A stretch of 64,000 nt of DNA, taken from positions 1-64,000 of the forward strand of contig CAXTKD010000012.1 in the NCBI GenBank assembly GCA_964244885.1, written 5' to 3'. The notes beneath the pieces are model-generated. The model was not told the origin of the DNA. It saw nothing but the letters and a program-made list of their open reading frames with translations, and made no database searches. A program made the position numbers and the translations under genes. How positions within the stretch are numbered: the first letter of the stretch is position 1; each line of letters begins with the position of its first letter. Shown here one piece after another: positions 53,307-61,000 of the stretch. The stretch comes from CAXTKD01 sp964244885. Its GTDB lineage: Bacteria > Pseudomonadota > Alphaproteobacteria > Sphingomonadales > Sphingomonadaceae.

Positions 53307-54041
53307 ATGGCCAAGACGCCCCATAGCGCCGAGCGCGGCCGGCTCAGATTCGCCATCGGCGTCGCGGCGCTGCACATCCTGCTCGCCTGGGCGCTGCTCG
53401 TCGGTCTCGGCGTAAAAATGCCCGCCAGGGTCGCCGAAAGCCTGACGCTGATCGACCTCCGCCCCCTGCCGCCGCAACCGGTCGACACCACCAGCGGCGA
53501 GCGTACGCGGCGCAAGCAGCCCGACTCGCCCAGGAACCTGAAGGCCCGCCCCGCCGAGGTCGTCGCGCCCAAGCCGCAGGTCGTCGTCCCCGCGCCGCCG
53601 CCGCCGGTCGTCGCCGCGCCCGTGGCCGGCCTCGGCGACGAGCGCGAAGCCGGCCTCGCCGACATCTTCGGCCCCGGAAGCGGCGACGGCGGCGCCGGCG
53701 CGGGGGCGGGCGGCGAGGGGGACGGCGACGGCGATGGCGGCCGCACCCCCTCCCGCCGCGTCGCCGGCCGCATCAAGAGCTCCGACTACCCGCGCGCCGC
53801 GCGCGACGCCGGCGTGGAGGGAACCGTCACCGTCCGCTACACCGTCGGCGTCGAGGGCCGGGTGACCGATTGCCGCGTCGCCCGGTCGAGCGGCAGCCCG
53901 GAGCTCGACGACACCACCTGCCGCCTCATCCTCCAGCGCTTCCGCTTCGAGCCCGGCCGTGACGCCGCCGGCCGCCCGATCCCGGACGGCTGGGAGGAAG
54001 AACATATCTGGACGATGGGCGGACATCGCGAGCGGGACTAG
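53307..54041 (+). CDS. TonB-like energy transducer
   Basis: A 244-residue protein. One N-terminal membrane helix (about residues 15-36) is followed by a Pro/Lys-rich periplasmic linker (PKPQVVVPAPPPPVV), an unusual Gly/Asp-rich stretch (about 115-145) and a TonB C-terminal domain (DYPRAARDAGVEGTVTVRYT, then VTDCRVARSSGSPELD). It should couple inner-membrane energy to outer-membrane receptors. ExbB and ExbD are not adjacent, so it must share them or serve another role. ATG 53307 is preferred to 53253 because the basic start then leads straight into the helix. Confidence 0.85.
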   Translation: MAKTPHSAERGRLRFAIGVAALHILLAWALLVGLGVKMPARVAESLTLIDLRPLPPQPVDTTSGERTRRKQPDSPRNLKARPAEVVAPKPQVVVPAPPPPVVAAPVAGLGDEREAGLADIFGPGSGDGGAGAGAGGEGDGDGDGGRTPSRRVAGRIKSSDYPRAARDAGVEGTVTVRYTVGVEGRVTDCRVARSSGSPELDDTTCRLILQRFRFEPGRDAAGRPIPDGWEEEHIWTMGGHRERD

Positions 54042-54111
54042 CGCTCTCCGGACGGCCGCCCGAACCAATCCCCCGCCGCCGCGTTGATCGGCTTTGACGA
54101 AGGAGGGGTGC

Positions 54112-54336
54112 GTGCAAGGCAAGGATCTGGTCGTCGCGGTCCGAAGGGCGGCGGCAAGCCACAACAGCACGTGGGAAGCCCTTGTCCCCAACCGCTTCGA
54201 TGTCGTCGAAAGCGCCGAAGCGGCCGAGGAAGAGGCCTTCCAGGAAATGGCGGAGGCAAAGAAGCGCCTGCGTGAACATATCTGCGAAACCTACGGGATC
54301 TCGATCCGCGAGCTCCGCAGCCTGGCGGCCGTTTGA
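54112..54336 (+). CDS. Small acidic helical protein, GTG start
   Basis: A 74-residue protein of unknown function. AGGAGG sits five bases before a GTG at 54112; the open frame begins at TTG 54094. The protein starts VQGKDLVVAVRRAAAS and has a helical Glu/Ala-rich middle (VESAEAAEEEAFQEMAEAKK) and a basic end. No membrane segment. It lies between the TonB gene and a membrane protein gene read in the same direction. Confidence 0.6.
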   Translation: MQGKDLVVAVRRAAASHNSTWEALVPNRFDVVESAEAAEEEAFQEMAEAKKRLREHICETYGISIRELRSLAAV

Positions 54337-54436
54337 GCGTGAGCGCGGCCAAGGCGCGCGGCTGCCGGGATGGCACCGCTTCTGCCGGCGCGCGTTCCCT
54401 CACCGATGGTGACGTTCGGCACCGCAGGAGGCGCCA

Positions 54437-55114
54437 GTGCGCAACATCGATTTCAGCTCGTGGCAGAGCGTCCTGATGACGCTCCTGGGGCTTGCGCTGG
54501 TCGCGCTGACAAGCGTCGGCATCCGCCTGCTGATGATGGTCACCATCCAGCAGCGCCGCGAGCGCATGAATCGCCAGATCAACGAGCGCCTGCGAACGCT
54601 GATCGCGGCCTACAAGGTTCTGGGCGGTTCCTTCACGGGCAATCTGACCGTCGATCCGACGCATCTTCGGGATCTGCGCCAACGGCCGGACGTCTTGCCC
54701 GGGGATGAGGCGGGGTCGGATCGCACGCGGCGGACCCGTGACGCCGTCGAGGCGGCGTTGTCGGACATCATCCTGCTTGGAACCGAGGCGCATGTCCGCC
54801 TCGCGGAGCGGGCAGCGCGCGAGCTCGTCGGCGGGCGGCCGGTGCACACGCAAGAACTCGTCGTTTCGCTCCGCGATTTCATCCGCGACGCGCTCGACCT
54901 CGATCCCATCCCAGCCGATCTCGCGATCCCGATGCAGGGCCCGACGCGGCCATCTGGTTCGGGCGGGCGCGAGAAGGCGGGGCGCGGGCAGGACGGTGCG
55001 CGTCAGGGCGGCGGGGGCATGGGTGGCGGAGTGGGCATGGGCGGTGGAATGGGGGGCGGCGTAACGGGCGTCGGCGCCGACGACGATCAGCCATCGTCCG
55101 GTCGCCATAGCTAA
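54437..55114 (+). CDS. Membrane-anchored protein with Gly-rich C-terminus
   Basis: A 225-residue protein starting at GTG 54437 with CAGGAGG upstream. One membrane helix lies at about residues 12-34 (LMTLLGLALVALTSVGIRLL). Residues 35-170 are hydrophilic and helical (RRERMNRQINERLRTLIAAY and DAVEAALSDIILLGTEAHVR). The last 50 residues are an extreme Gly/Met tract (GGGGMGGGVGMGGGMGGG). Similar proteins occur in other proteobacteria without function. The Gly tract may be a flexible tail or a sign of slippage-prone repeats. Confidence 0.72.
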   Translation: MRNIDFSSWQSVLMTLLGLALVALTSVGIRLLMMVTIQQRRERMNRQINERLRTLIAAYKVLGGSFTGNLTVDPTHLRDLRQRPDVLPGDEAGSDRTRRTRDAVEAALSDIILLGTEAHVRLAERAARELVGGRPVHTQELVVSLRDFIRDALDLDPIPADLAIPMQGPTRPSGSGGREKAGRGQDGARQGGGGMGGGVGMGGGMGGGVTGVGADDDQPSSGRHS

Positions 55115-55142
55115 GCAGCGCTTTCAAGTCAGCGACAGCGCC

Positions 55143-55646
55143 TTAGTCGCCGGAAACCGCGCGATCGAGCCTCTCGTGGCCGACCGACCCGACCGGGCTG
55201 AAATCGGAGGGCGGGCGCATCAGGACATCCCGTACCGGCCGCGCGAAATCCTCCGGAACCCAGGCGCTGACCAGCGACTGTCCCAGGCGCAGCCCCGTCC
55301 AATAGCGCGTCGCTTCCAATTCGCTCGCGCCGGCCTTGCGAAGCTTCGTCATGAAGGTTTCGAAATCGAACGCCCGGCGAATGAAGCCCGGCGCGAGCCA
55401 GCCCGTCACCGCCACGGTGCCGAGTTCGGGCGTTGTGAAAATCCAGCAACCCGCCGACGCCCCGCCCAGATGGGAGGCGGTCGTTTCAACCCCCGTAGCG
55501 GTGCCGAAATTCGTCACCATGGCGATATTGCCGACCGGGACGCCCTTCGTCTGAAGCTCGACGACCGCGTTGGAGGCATCGAGATAGTCGTCGAACAGGC
55601 TGGTGACGAGAGTCGTGGTGGAGTTGTCGCTTACGAAAAGGCCCAC
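55143..55646 (-). CDS. Stress protein of the GSP17M-like type
   Basis: A 167-residue protein. The first part resembles the general stress protein 17M domain (LVTSLFDDYLDASNAVVEL then TKGVPVGNIAMVTN), with a Gly/Ala-rich middle (LGGASAGCWIFTTPELGTV). GTG at 55646 has GGAGGG seven bases before it. It overlaps the end of the upstream 105-residue membrane protein gene by 16 bases, so both come from one message. Function is not known beyond a general stress association. Confidence 0.7.
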   Translation of the reverse strand: MGLFVSDNSTTTLVTSLFDDYLDASNAVVELQTKGVPVGNIAMVTNFGTATGVETTASHLGGASAGCWIFTTPELGTVAVTGWLAPGFIRRAFDFETFMTKLRKAGASELEATRYWTGLRLGQSLVSAWVPEDFARPVRDVLMRPPSDFSPVGSVGHERLDRAVSGD

Positions 55647-55948
55647 GAGCCCTCCTCTCCGAACGCAATCAGCAGCACACGCGAAAACATCAGCGCGGAC
55701 ACCACCGTGAGCAGCCCGAACAGGCTGGCCGGCCACCATTGATGGCGCCGCCCCGGGCCCCTGTAATACCACCAGAAGGTCACGATCGGGGCGGTGCCGA
55801 TCACCGCCCTCAGGACATTTTCCAGACTTACCGGCGGGACGAGCAGCCAGAAGCCAAGGCCCAGGCAGGCCGCGCGAAGGAAGGCGACACCGGCGAAGCG
55901 CTCGCGTCGAGGAGCGGCGAGCTCAGGTCTCTGGCTGACCAAGCTCAT
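55631..55948 (-). CDS. Small membrane protein of the stress cluster
   Basis: A 105-residue membrane protein with about three hydrophobic segments (near residues 20-45, 48-62 and 72-96; LFGLLTVVSALMFSRVLLI is the last). Function is unknown. It overlaps the GSP17M-like gene downstream and the 73-residue gene upstream, giving a three-gene minus-strand unit. Confidence 0.65.
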   Translation of the reverse strand: MSLVSQRPELAAPRRERFAGVAFLRAACLGLGFWLLVPPVSLENVLRAVIGTAPIVTFWWYYRGPGRRHQWWPASLFGLLTVVSALMFSRVLLIAFGEEGSWAFS

Positions 55949-56144
55949 CCTCCCGCCCGATCGATTTCGGACCAGAAGTCGCGTACCGAGAAGCCGTCGC
56001 GCTCCCGCCGAGCGTTGATCGGCGGCGCAGCCGGCGGTTCCGACCGCGGTTGTGGTGCAGCCGCCAGAGGAGGTGAGAGGCCAGAGTCATCAGCGCGACC
56101 AGCAGTGTCAACGCGACGGTGATCCCCGCGAGGTTCCGAGACAT
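55923..56144 (-). CDS. Very small membrane protein
   Basis: A 73-residue protein with one N-terminal membrane helix (about residues 5-26, ITVALTLLVALMTLASHLL) and a strongly basic tail (HHNRGRNRRLRRR). It overlaps the 105-residue gene by 26 bases. The ribosome site is weak. Plausible as the first gene of the cluster, but could be non-coding. Confidence 0.45.
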   Translation of the reverse strand: MSRNLAGITVALTLLVALMTLASHLLWRLHHNRGRNRRLRRRSTLGGSATASRYATSGPKSIGREDELGQPET

Positions 56145-56604
56145 TCATCACGCTCGTTGCCCGGCAGGTGCGGGGGTTCCGGCGGCCTCCGGGTGGCCGG
56201 CGTTTCCGTTGGCGATATTGCGATGCGGCCGTAGGCCGAAAAGGCGCGGCCAGAACGTTGTGCCGACCGCCCCGGGGCGCTGGCCCCGGTTGCCTGGCGG
56301 CGCCGGCTCGTGTTCCGGGCACATGCCGATCCCATCAACATAGATCGCCCTCTCGCAATGAACCGGATGACGGCCAACGGAGGTGTTCCACCACGGATTC
56401 GACGCGACGCGCGCCATGCCCGCCTTCCTTCCGAAAACGACAGGACCGGGCGCTTGGGCCGTTTTGCCGGCGCCCGGTTCCCACAGAATTAGGCCGGCGG
56501 GCGCTTTGATATCGAGATAGAGAAAAGTCCCCCCGCATATGGATTGCGTAGGGTCGAAAGCGAGCCGCTCTTCCGGAGGGGCGGAGGCGGGTTTTCGCTC
56601 AGAG
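56145..56604. other. Unassigned 460-base interval
   Basis: No convincing gene except the weak frame at 56148-56417. A hairpin, ACCGGGCGC (56445-56453) with GCGCCCGGT (56470-56478) around a 16-base loop, lies upstream of that frame. No tRNA, known RNA or repeat family was recognised. Confidence 0.5.
56148..56417 (-). CDS. Possible small protein (low support)
   Basis: An 89-codon frame whose ATG follows GGAAGGAAGG. The product has two cysteines (VHCERAIYVDGIGMCPEH) and a Pro/Gly-rich rest, with no recognised domain. The frame is only moderately protein-like. Included because the ribosome site is good and the 460-base space is otherwise unexplained. Confidence 0.3.
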   Translation of the reverse strand: MARVASNPWWNTSVGRHPVHCERAIYVDGIGMCPEHEPAPPGNRGQRPGAVGTTFWPRLFGLRPHRNIANGNAGHPEAAGTPAPAGQRA

Positions 56605-57828
56605 TTACCCGAACGGCCTGTCGATCGACGTCGGCGGCACGGTGAACCATTTCGGGCCGGCCGGCGTCATGTGGAAGCAGTCCTCCAGCCGGACGCCGAA
56701 TTGGCCCGGGATGTAGATGCCGGGCTCGTCGGAGAAGCACATGCCTTCGGCCAGCGGCGTCGTCTCGCCGTGGACGAGATTGACCGGCTCGTGGCCGTCC
56801 ATGCCGATGCCGTGGCCGGTGCGGTGCGACAGGCCGGGGAGCTTGTACCCGGGGCCGTAGCCGAGCCTTTCGTACGAGGCGCGCACCGCGTCGTCGACGC
56901 TGCCGCACGGGCGGCCGACTTGCGCGGCGGCGAAGGCGATCGCCTGGCCTTGCCGCACCTGATCCCACACCTGCCGCTGGTGCTTGCTCGGCTCGCCGAA
57001 GATGAAGGTGCGCGAGATGTCAGAGGTGTAATCCTCGACGGTGCAGCCGCAGTCCATCAGCACCACCGATCCGTCCTGCACGACCTGGCGTTCGCGCGAG
57101 CCGTGCGGATAGGCGCTCGCCTCGCCGACCAGCACCAGCGCCCCGTCGGCATTGCCGCCCAGCCGTTCCGTCGCCTCGTCTATCATCTTGGCGATGTCGT
57201 CACGGGTCATGCCCCTGGCGACCTTGCCGTGGACCTCGGTCATCGCCGCCAGCGTGATGTCGTTGGCGCGCTGCATCAGCGCGATCTCGGGCGCGGTCTT
57301 GATCATCCGGCAACCGCGGACGACCGGCGCGCCGGGGCGAACCTGGACGCCGGGCAGCGCCTTCATCAGCCCCTCGACAACGAAGTAGCGCACCCGCTCC
57401 TCGACTCCGATCGGCCCGCCCGCGAGCTTCCTGTCCTTCAGGAAGCCCGCGACGACCTCCATCGGGTTCCTGTCCTCATGCCAGACGCGGACCTCGGCGG
57501 GGATGCCGAGCGTCTGGCGGACCGAGGGCTCCTCGAAATGCGGCGTGACGATGCAAGCCTCGCCCTCCACGGGCAAGATCGCCGCGGTCACCCGCTCGCT
57601 CAGCCACCAGCGAACGCCGGTGAAATAGACCATGGAGGAACCGGGCTCGATCAGCAGCGCCTCGAGGCCATGCCGGCGCATCAGCGCCTGCGCCTTGGTG
57701 ATGCGCTTCAGCCGCTCGTCGCGGCCGATCGGCGTCACCGCAGGCGATGCCGCTTGCGCGCTTACGCCGCCGAGCGGCAAGCTTGCCGCCGCTGCTGCCC
57801 CCAGAAATCCCCGCCGTCCCAAGATCAT
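56605..57828 (-). CDS. M24 Xaa-Pro peptidase family protein, Tat signal
   Basis: A 407-residue exported metallopeptidase. The N-terminus GRRGFLGAAAAASLPLGG is a twin-arginine-like signal ending in AQAA. A creatinase N-domain follows (about residues 45-170), then the pita-bread fold with all five metal ligands: LMDCGCTVEDYTSDISRTF (two Asp), SHRTGHGIG (His), SDEPGIYIP (Glu) and RLEDCFHMT (Glu). It should cleave X-Pro bonds in the periplasm. The COQ9 gene lies 36 bases upstream on the same strand. Confidence 0.92.
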   Translation of the reverse strand: MILGRRGFLGAAAAASLPLGGVSAQAASPAVTPIGRDERLKRITKAQALMRRHGLEALLIEPGSSMVYFTGVRWWLSERVTAAILPVEGEACIVTPHFEEPSVRQTLGIPAEVRVWHEDRNPMEVVAGFLKDRKLAGGPIGVEERVRYFVVEGLMKALPGVQVRPGAPVVRGCRMIKTAPEIALMQRANDITLAAMTEVHGKVARGMTRDDIAKMIDEATERLGGNADGALVLVGEASAYPHGSRERQVVQDGSVVLMDCGCTVEDYTSDISRTFIFGEPSKHQRQVWDQVRQGQAIAFAAAQVGRPCGSVDDAVRASYERLGYGPGYKLPGLSHRTGHGIGMDGHEPVNLVHGETTPLAEGMCFSDEPGIYIPGQFGVRLEDCFHMTPAGPKWFTVPPTSIDRPFG

Positions 57829-57864
57829 TCTACACGTCCTCTCTGACAGGGGAGTATGGGCGGC

Positions 57865-58530
57865 TCACACTCCCGGGTAACGCAGCCGGCCGAGGAAGCG
57901 CGTCAGGCTCGGCAGGTTTTCAGTACGGCCGGTGAATTTCGCCTTGGCCTTCTCGAAGCGCATCACGCCGTCGATCCGGCGATCGAGGAAGGCGGCGGTG
58001 TCGGCCTGCCCCTCGCTCTCGTCGTCGAGCCACACCAGCAGCGTCGAGGCATAGACCGCGCCCAAGGTCATGCGCTTGGTGTAATGATTGAAGTCGGTCG
58101 CGGTGTCGCCCGCCGCGCGCCACATCGCGTCCGCCGTCCGCCACAGGGTGCGGGCGCTGAGCGCCAGGTTCTGCGGCATGCCGAACACCCCAAGCGCGCG
58201 GCGTACGGCCTCGCGGTGAGGCAGGGCCTGCTCCAGCCGGGTCCACACCGCCAACCGAATGCGCTCGCGAATCTTCAGCGTGGCGATGCCCGCCGCTTCG
58301 AGCGCCGCCGCCATGTCAGCGTCGGCCTTTCCGGTATAGGCTTCGACCATCTCCGCCGCGCCGCCGGGGAAAACCAGCCGCGCCCGCTCGGGCGGCACGC
58401 CGATATCGCGGCAGCCCTGCTCGGCGGCGGCGAGCGTCCAGCCGTCGAACGGCACGTTGGGCAGCATCGCCTCGACCAGCACGGGCCGTAGCTCGTCGAG
58501 CGTCATTTCGTTCGGGGGATAGGGCGCCAT
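57865..58530 (-). CDS. COQ9 family protein
   Basis: A 221-residue COQ9 homologue. COQ9 binds lipids and assists the hydroxylation steps of ubiquinone synthesis. The start APYPPNEMTLDELRPVLVEA, FNHYTKRMTLGAVYASTLL near residue 155 and FLDRRIDGVMRFEKAKAK at the end are typical of the alphaproteobacterial family. ATG 58530 is followed by MTLDEL, a possible later start. It lies eight bases after the stop of the HxlR regulator on the same strand. Confidence 0.9.
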   Translation of the reverse strand: MAPYPPNEMTLDELRPVLVEAMLPNVPFDGWTLAAAEQGCRDIGVPPERARLVFPGGAAEMVEAYTGKADADMAAALEAAGIATLKIRERIRLAVWTRLEQALPHREAVRRALGVFGMPQNLALSARTLWRTADAMWRAAGDTATDFNHYTKRMTLGAVYASTLLVWLDDESEGQADTAAFLDRRIDGVMRFEKAKAKFTGRTENLPSLTRFLGRLRYPGV

Positions 58531-58538
58531 GCCCTGTC

Positions 58539-59036
58539 TTAGCGCGCCTCGCGCAGCGCGGGAATGGCGCGCCGCACCTCGTCGGTGATGCCGGGGCCGG
58601 GGACGAGCATCAGGTCGCGCGGATCGATCGTGCGGCCGTCGACCGACTGCACGACGACGGGGGCGGGGGGCTTGCCGGTCTGGCGCTCGATCAGGCCGAA
58701 CGGCGCCAGCTCGTCGGGCTCGCTCAGGTATTTCTTGCCCCACATGCTGAGGCCGACGATCACCGGGAACAGGTCGAGGCCCATCGGCGTCAGGCGATAC
58801 TCGACCTTGCGCTTGTCATTCGCGTTCGGTCGCTTCGTCAGCACGCCGGCATCGACCAGGCTGCCAAGCCGCTGGCTCAGCACGTTGCGCGCGATACCCG
58901 TGGAGCGCTGGAAGTCGTCGAAGTTGCGGATGCCGAAGAAAGCGTCGCGGACGATGAGCAGCGTCCACTGCTCGCCGAGCAAGTTGAGCGCCCGCGCGCC
59001 CATGCAGAAACCCGGTGCCTCGATACGCTTTGGCAT
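58539..59036 (-). CDS. HxlR-family transcriptional regulator
   Basis: A 165-residue MarR-related winged-helix protein. The HxlR core covers residues 10-105: LNLLGEQWTLLIVRDAFFGI, NFDDFQRSTGIARNVLSQRL, LGSLVDAGVLTKRPN and a wing with YRLTPMGLDLFPV. Residues 106-165 add a tail of unknown role. The gene is divergent from the CC_3452 family gene; the 141 bases between hold a perfect 10-base palindrome and two direct repeats, likely its own binding sites. Confidence 0.9.
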   Translation of the reverse strand: MPKRIEAPGFCMGARALNLLGEQWTLLIVRDAFFGIRNFDDFQRSTGIARNVLSQRLGSLVDAGVLTKRPNANDKRKVEYRLTPMGLDLFPVIVGLSMWGKKYLSEPDELAPFGLIERQTGKPPAPVVVQSVDGRTIDPRDLMLVPGPGITDEVRRAIPALREAR

Positions 59037-59070
59037 GCTCGTCCTCGTCTCGCGGCCAACGCATAGCCGA

Positions 59071-59158
59071 TTCCAGTCTCTTTTAACAACTTTCCGCTTG
59101 CGACTCGTTTCCAGTCCCTTTAAGCAACCGATAGTTAAGTTGCATGAAGCAACTTAAC
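59071..59158. promoter_or_regulatory. Operator region between hxlR-like and CC_3452 genes
   Basis: Two direct copies, TTCCAGTCTCTTTTAACAAC at 59071-59090 and TTCCAGTCCCTTTAAGCAAC at 59109-59128, lie 38 bases apart. A perfect inverted repeat follows: GTTAAGTTGC (59134-59143), ATGAA, GCAACTTAAC (59149-59158). Both motifs share TTAA and GCAAC cores. The HxlR regulator is the likely ligand. Confidence 0.65.
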
Positions 59159-59177
59159 AACCACCCGGAGACCCGTC

Positions 59178-59495
59178 ATGTGGACAATGATGACAAAGTT
59201 AGCCGCCGCCATCCTCCTCTCCAGCAGCGCCGCCGCCTTCGCCGCCGCGCCCTCCTACGTCGCGAGCTTCGCGGCGCCGGTCACGCAGGCGAAGCTCGTC
59301 TCGTCGGACCGGATGTGGACCTGCTCCGACTCGGTCTGCGTCACCCGTGGCGCCGCCGACAGCCCGCCGCAGCACGTGTGTTCACGGCTGGCGCGCGAGA
59401 TGGGCGTGATCGCCTCGTTCAGCGTTCGCGGCGAGGCCTTTAGCGCCGAGGCTCTGGCCGCCTGCAACGTCAACGCCAGGCGCCCGTCGGCTTGA
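59178..59495 (+). CDS. CC_3452 family small secreted protein
   Basis: A 105-residue protein with a signal peptide (about residues 1-23, ending AFAAA). The mature part matches the CC_3452 family: a VSSDRMWTCSDSVCVTRGAA segment, VCSRLAREMGVIASFSV and a final ALAACN cysteine. Four cysteines suggest two disulfides. Function is unknown. GGAG lies eight bases before the ATG; methionines two to four codons later are alternatives. It is divergent from the HxlR gene and probably controlled by it. Confidence 0.85.
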   Translation: MWTMMTKLAAAILLSSSAAAFAAAPSYVASFAAPVTQAKLVSSDRMWTCSDSVCVTRGAADSPPQHVCSRLAREMGVIASFSVRGEAFSAEALAACNVNARRPSA

Positions 59496-59598
59496 GCATT
59501 CTTGGGTTGAGCGCGGGGGCGGCCTCTGCTAAGGCACCGCCTCCGCGCCAGGGGACTCGGCTCTCCGGCGTCAACTTCTTGCGACCTACAGGACCCGA

Positions 59599-59805
59599 AT
59601 GCAGATCATCGTTCGCGATAACAATGTCGACCAGGCGCTGCGCGCCCTGAAGAAGAAGCTGCAGCGCGAGGGCGTCTACCGCGAGATGAAGCTTCGTCGT
59701 CACTACGAGAAGCCGTCGGAGAAGCGCGCGCGCGAGCGTGCCGCCGCCATCCGCCGCGCCCGCAAGCTCGAGCGCAAGCGCGTCGAGCGCGACGGCACCC
59801 GCTAA
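59599..59805 (+). CDS. rpsU: 30S ribosomal protein bS21
   Basis: The 68-residue ribosomal protein S21, starting MQIIVRDNNVDQALRALKKK and ending in a basic helix (RKLERKRVERDGTR). Family identity is clear. It stands 103 bases after the CC_3452 gene and just before an FKBP isomerase gene (15 bases), which is likely on the same message. Confidence 0.95.
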   Translation: MQIIVRDNNVDQALRALKKKLQREGVYREMKLRRHYEKPSEKRARERAAAIRRARKLERKRVERDGTR

Positions 59806-59820
59806 GCGGGGCCGCCGGCA

Positions 59821-60342
59821 ATGTCGGCGACAAGTCCACAGGACGAGGGCAAGACCGGCCCGTTCTTTGCCAAATGGCTGATCTCCGGCGCCTTGCTGCT
59901 GGCGATCGCCGTCGGCCTGGCGTTCGCGGGGACCAACAAGCTGGTCGCCGCGGCGCTGCCGGCCGAGGACTTCCTCGCCAAGAACAAGGAACGCCACGGC
60001 GTGATCACCACCGCGAGCGGCCTGCAGTACGAAGTCCTGAAGCAGGGCGCGGGCGAGCATCCGCTGCCGAGCGACACCGTCGCCGTCATGTACGAGGGCA
60101 AGCTGTCGGACGGCACCGTGTTCGATTCGAGCTACCAGCGCGGCCAGCCGGCGATCTTCCCGGTCGGCGGCGTGATCCCCGGCTGGACCGAGGGGCTGCA
60201 GCTGATGACCCCGGGCGCCAAGTACCGCTTCGTCATCCCCTCCGAGCTCGGCTACGGCCCCGAGGGCGCCGGCGGCGTCATTCCGCCGAACGCCGTGCTG
60301 CAGTTCGATGTCGAGCTGCTGGGCATCAAGCCGCGCGAGTAA
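59821..60342 (+). CDS. FKBP-type peptidyl-prolyl isomerase, membrane-anchored
   Basis: A 173-residue periplasmic folding enzyme. One N-terminal membrane helix (about residues 17-37) acts as anchor or uncleaved signal. The FKBP domain covers residues 60-171: YEGKLSDGTVFDSSYQRGQP, FPVGGVIPGWTEGLQLM and YGPEGAGGVIPPNAVLQFDV. It is co-directional with rpsU and overlaps the 3' end of the converging GNAT gene by 17 bases. Confidence 0.92.
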   Translation: MSATSPQDEGKTGPFFAKWLISGALLLAIAVGLAFAGTNKLVAAALPAEDFLAKNKERHGVITTASGLQYEVLKQGAGEHPLPSDTVAVMYEGKLSDGTVFDSSYQRGQPAIFPVGGVIPGWTEGLQLMTPGAKYRFVIPSELGYGPEGAGGVIPPNAVLQFDVELLGIKPRE

Positions 60343-61000
60343 GCCGCGCTTCGACCGCCGGCCATTCGTCGGCGAGGACTGAATAGACACAGGTATCGCG
60401 AACCCGGCCCGTCCACGTGACACGGTTGGAACGCAGGATGCCGTCGAGCTTGGCCCCGAGCTTCTCGACCGCCGCCCGCGACCGGGTGTTGATGCCGTCG
60501 ACCTTGAACTCCAGCCGCCGAGCGCCAGAGGTGAAGGCCGCGCCGATCATCAGGCGCTTGATGCGGCCGTTGAGGCCGGTGCCCCGAACTGCGGGATGGA
60601 GATAGGTGCCGCCGATCTCGACCACGGCGCTTGGCCCGTCGGTGACGGAGAAGGACGAGGTGCCGACGACCGTCCAGCCATCATTCACGTCCGTTCGTCC
60701 CGAGCTTGTCGAAGGACGTGGCCCGCTCGGCGGTGCGATCTCGTCCTTCGACAAGCTCAGGACGAACGGAGTCTTGTGCAAGATCGCCTGGAAGGCGCGG
60801 CCCGGCGCGATCCGCGTCGAGCTCCACCACTGGTCGAAGGCCTCGCCGATCATCGAATAGGGGTAGATCGCCCAAATCTCCTGATCGGCGTCGCAGGCGG
60901 CGCGAAGCGCTTCGCGGTGGCGTTCCACCAGCGGCTCGATGCGGAGGTCGCCGTCCTCGAGCGCCTCCAGCGTCAGCAGGTCGGCGACCGGCAGCGTCAG
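60326..61000 (-). CDS. GNAT acetyltransferase with in-frame repeat insertion, CTG start
   Basis: About 224 residues, RimJ/RimL-like N-acetyltransferase. LTLEALEDGDLRIEPLVERH is the first strand pair and VEIGGTYLHPAVRGTGLNGR the acetyl-CoA loop. Residues 76-105 are encoded by a dispersed palindromic element (FVLSLSKDEIAPP and RPSTSSGRTDV), inserted between AFQAILH and GWTVVG. No ATG, GTG or TTG precedes the first strand; the CTG at 61000 overlaps the lepB stop (CTGA). It occupies the place where rnc and era normally follow lepB. Activity of the altered protein is unknown. Confidence 0.8.
   Translation of the reverse strand: MTLPVADLLTLEALEDGDLRIEPLVERHREALRAACDADQEIWAIYPYSMIGEAFDQWWSSTRIAPGRAFQAILHKTPFVLSLSKDEIAPPSGPRPSTSSGRTDVNDGWTVVGTSSFSVTDGPSAVVEIGGTYLHPAVRGTGLNGRIKRLMIGAAFTSGARRLEFKVDGINTRSRAAVEKLGAKLDGILRSNRVTWTGRVRDTCVYSVLADEWPAVEARLTRAA
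60691..60769. repeat. Dispersed 79-bp palindromic element, copy 3 (in GNAT gene)
   Basis: Arms CCGTTCGTCCCGAGCTTGTC plus GAAGGAC (60691-60717) and their near-complement (60743-60769). The 25-base centre differs by one base from the reverse complement of the btuF copy centre. It lies inside the GNAT coding region and keeps the frame. Confidence 0.92.
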
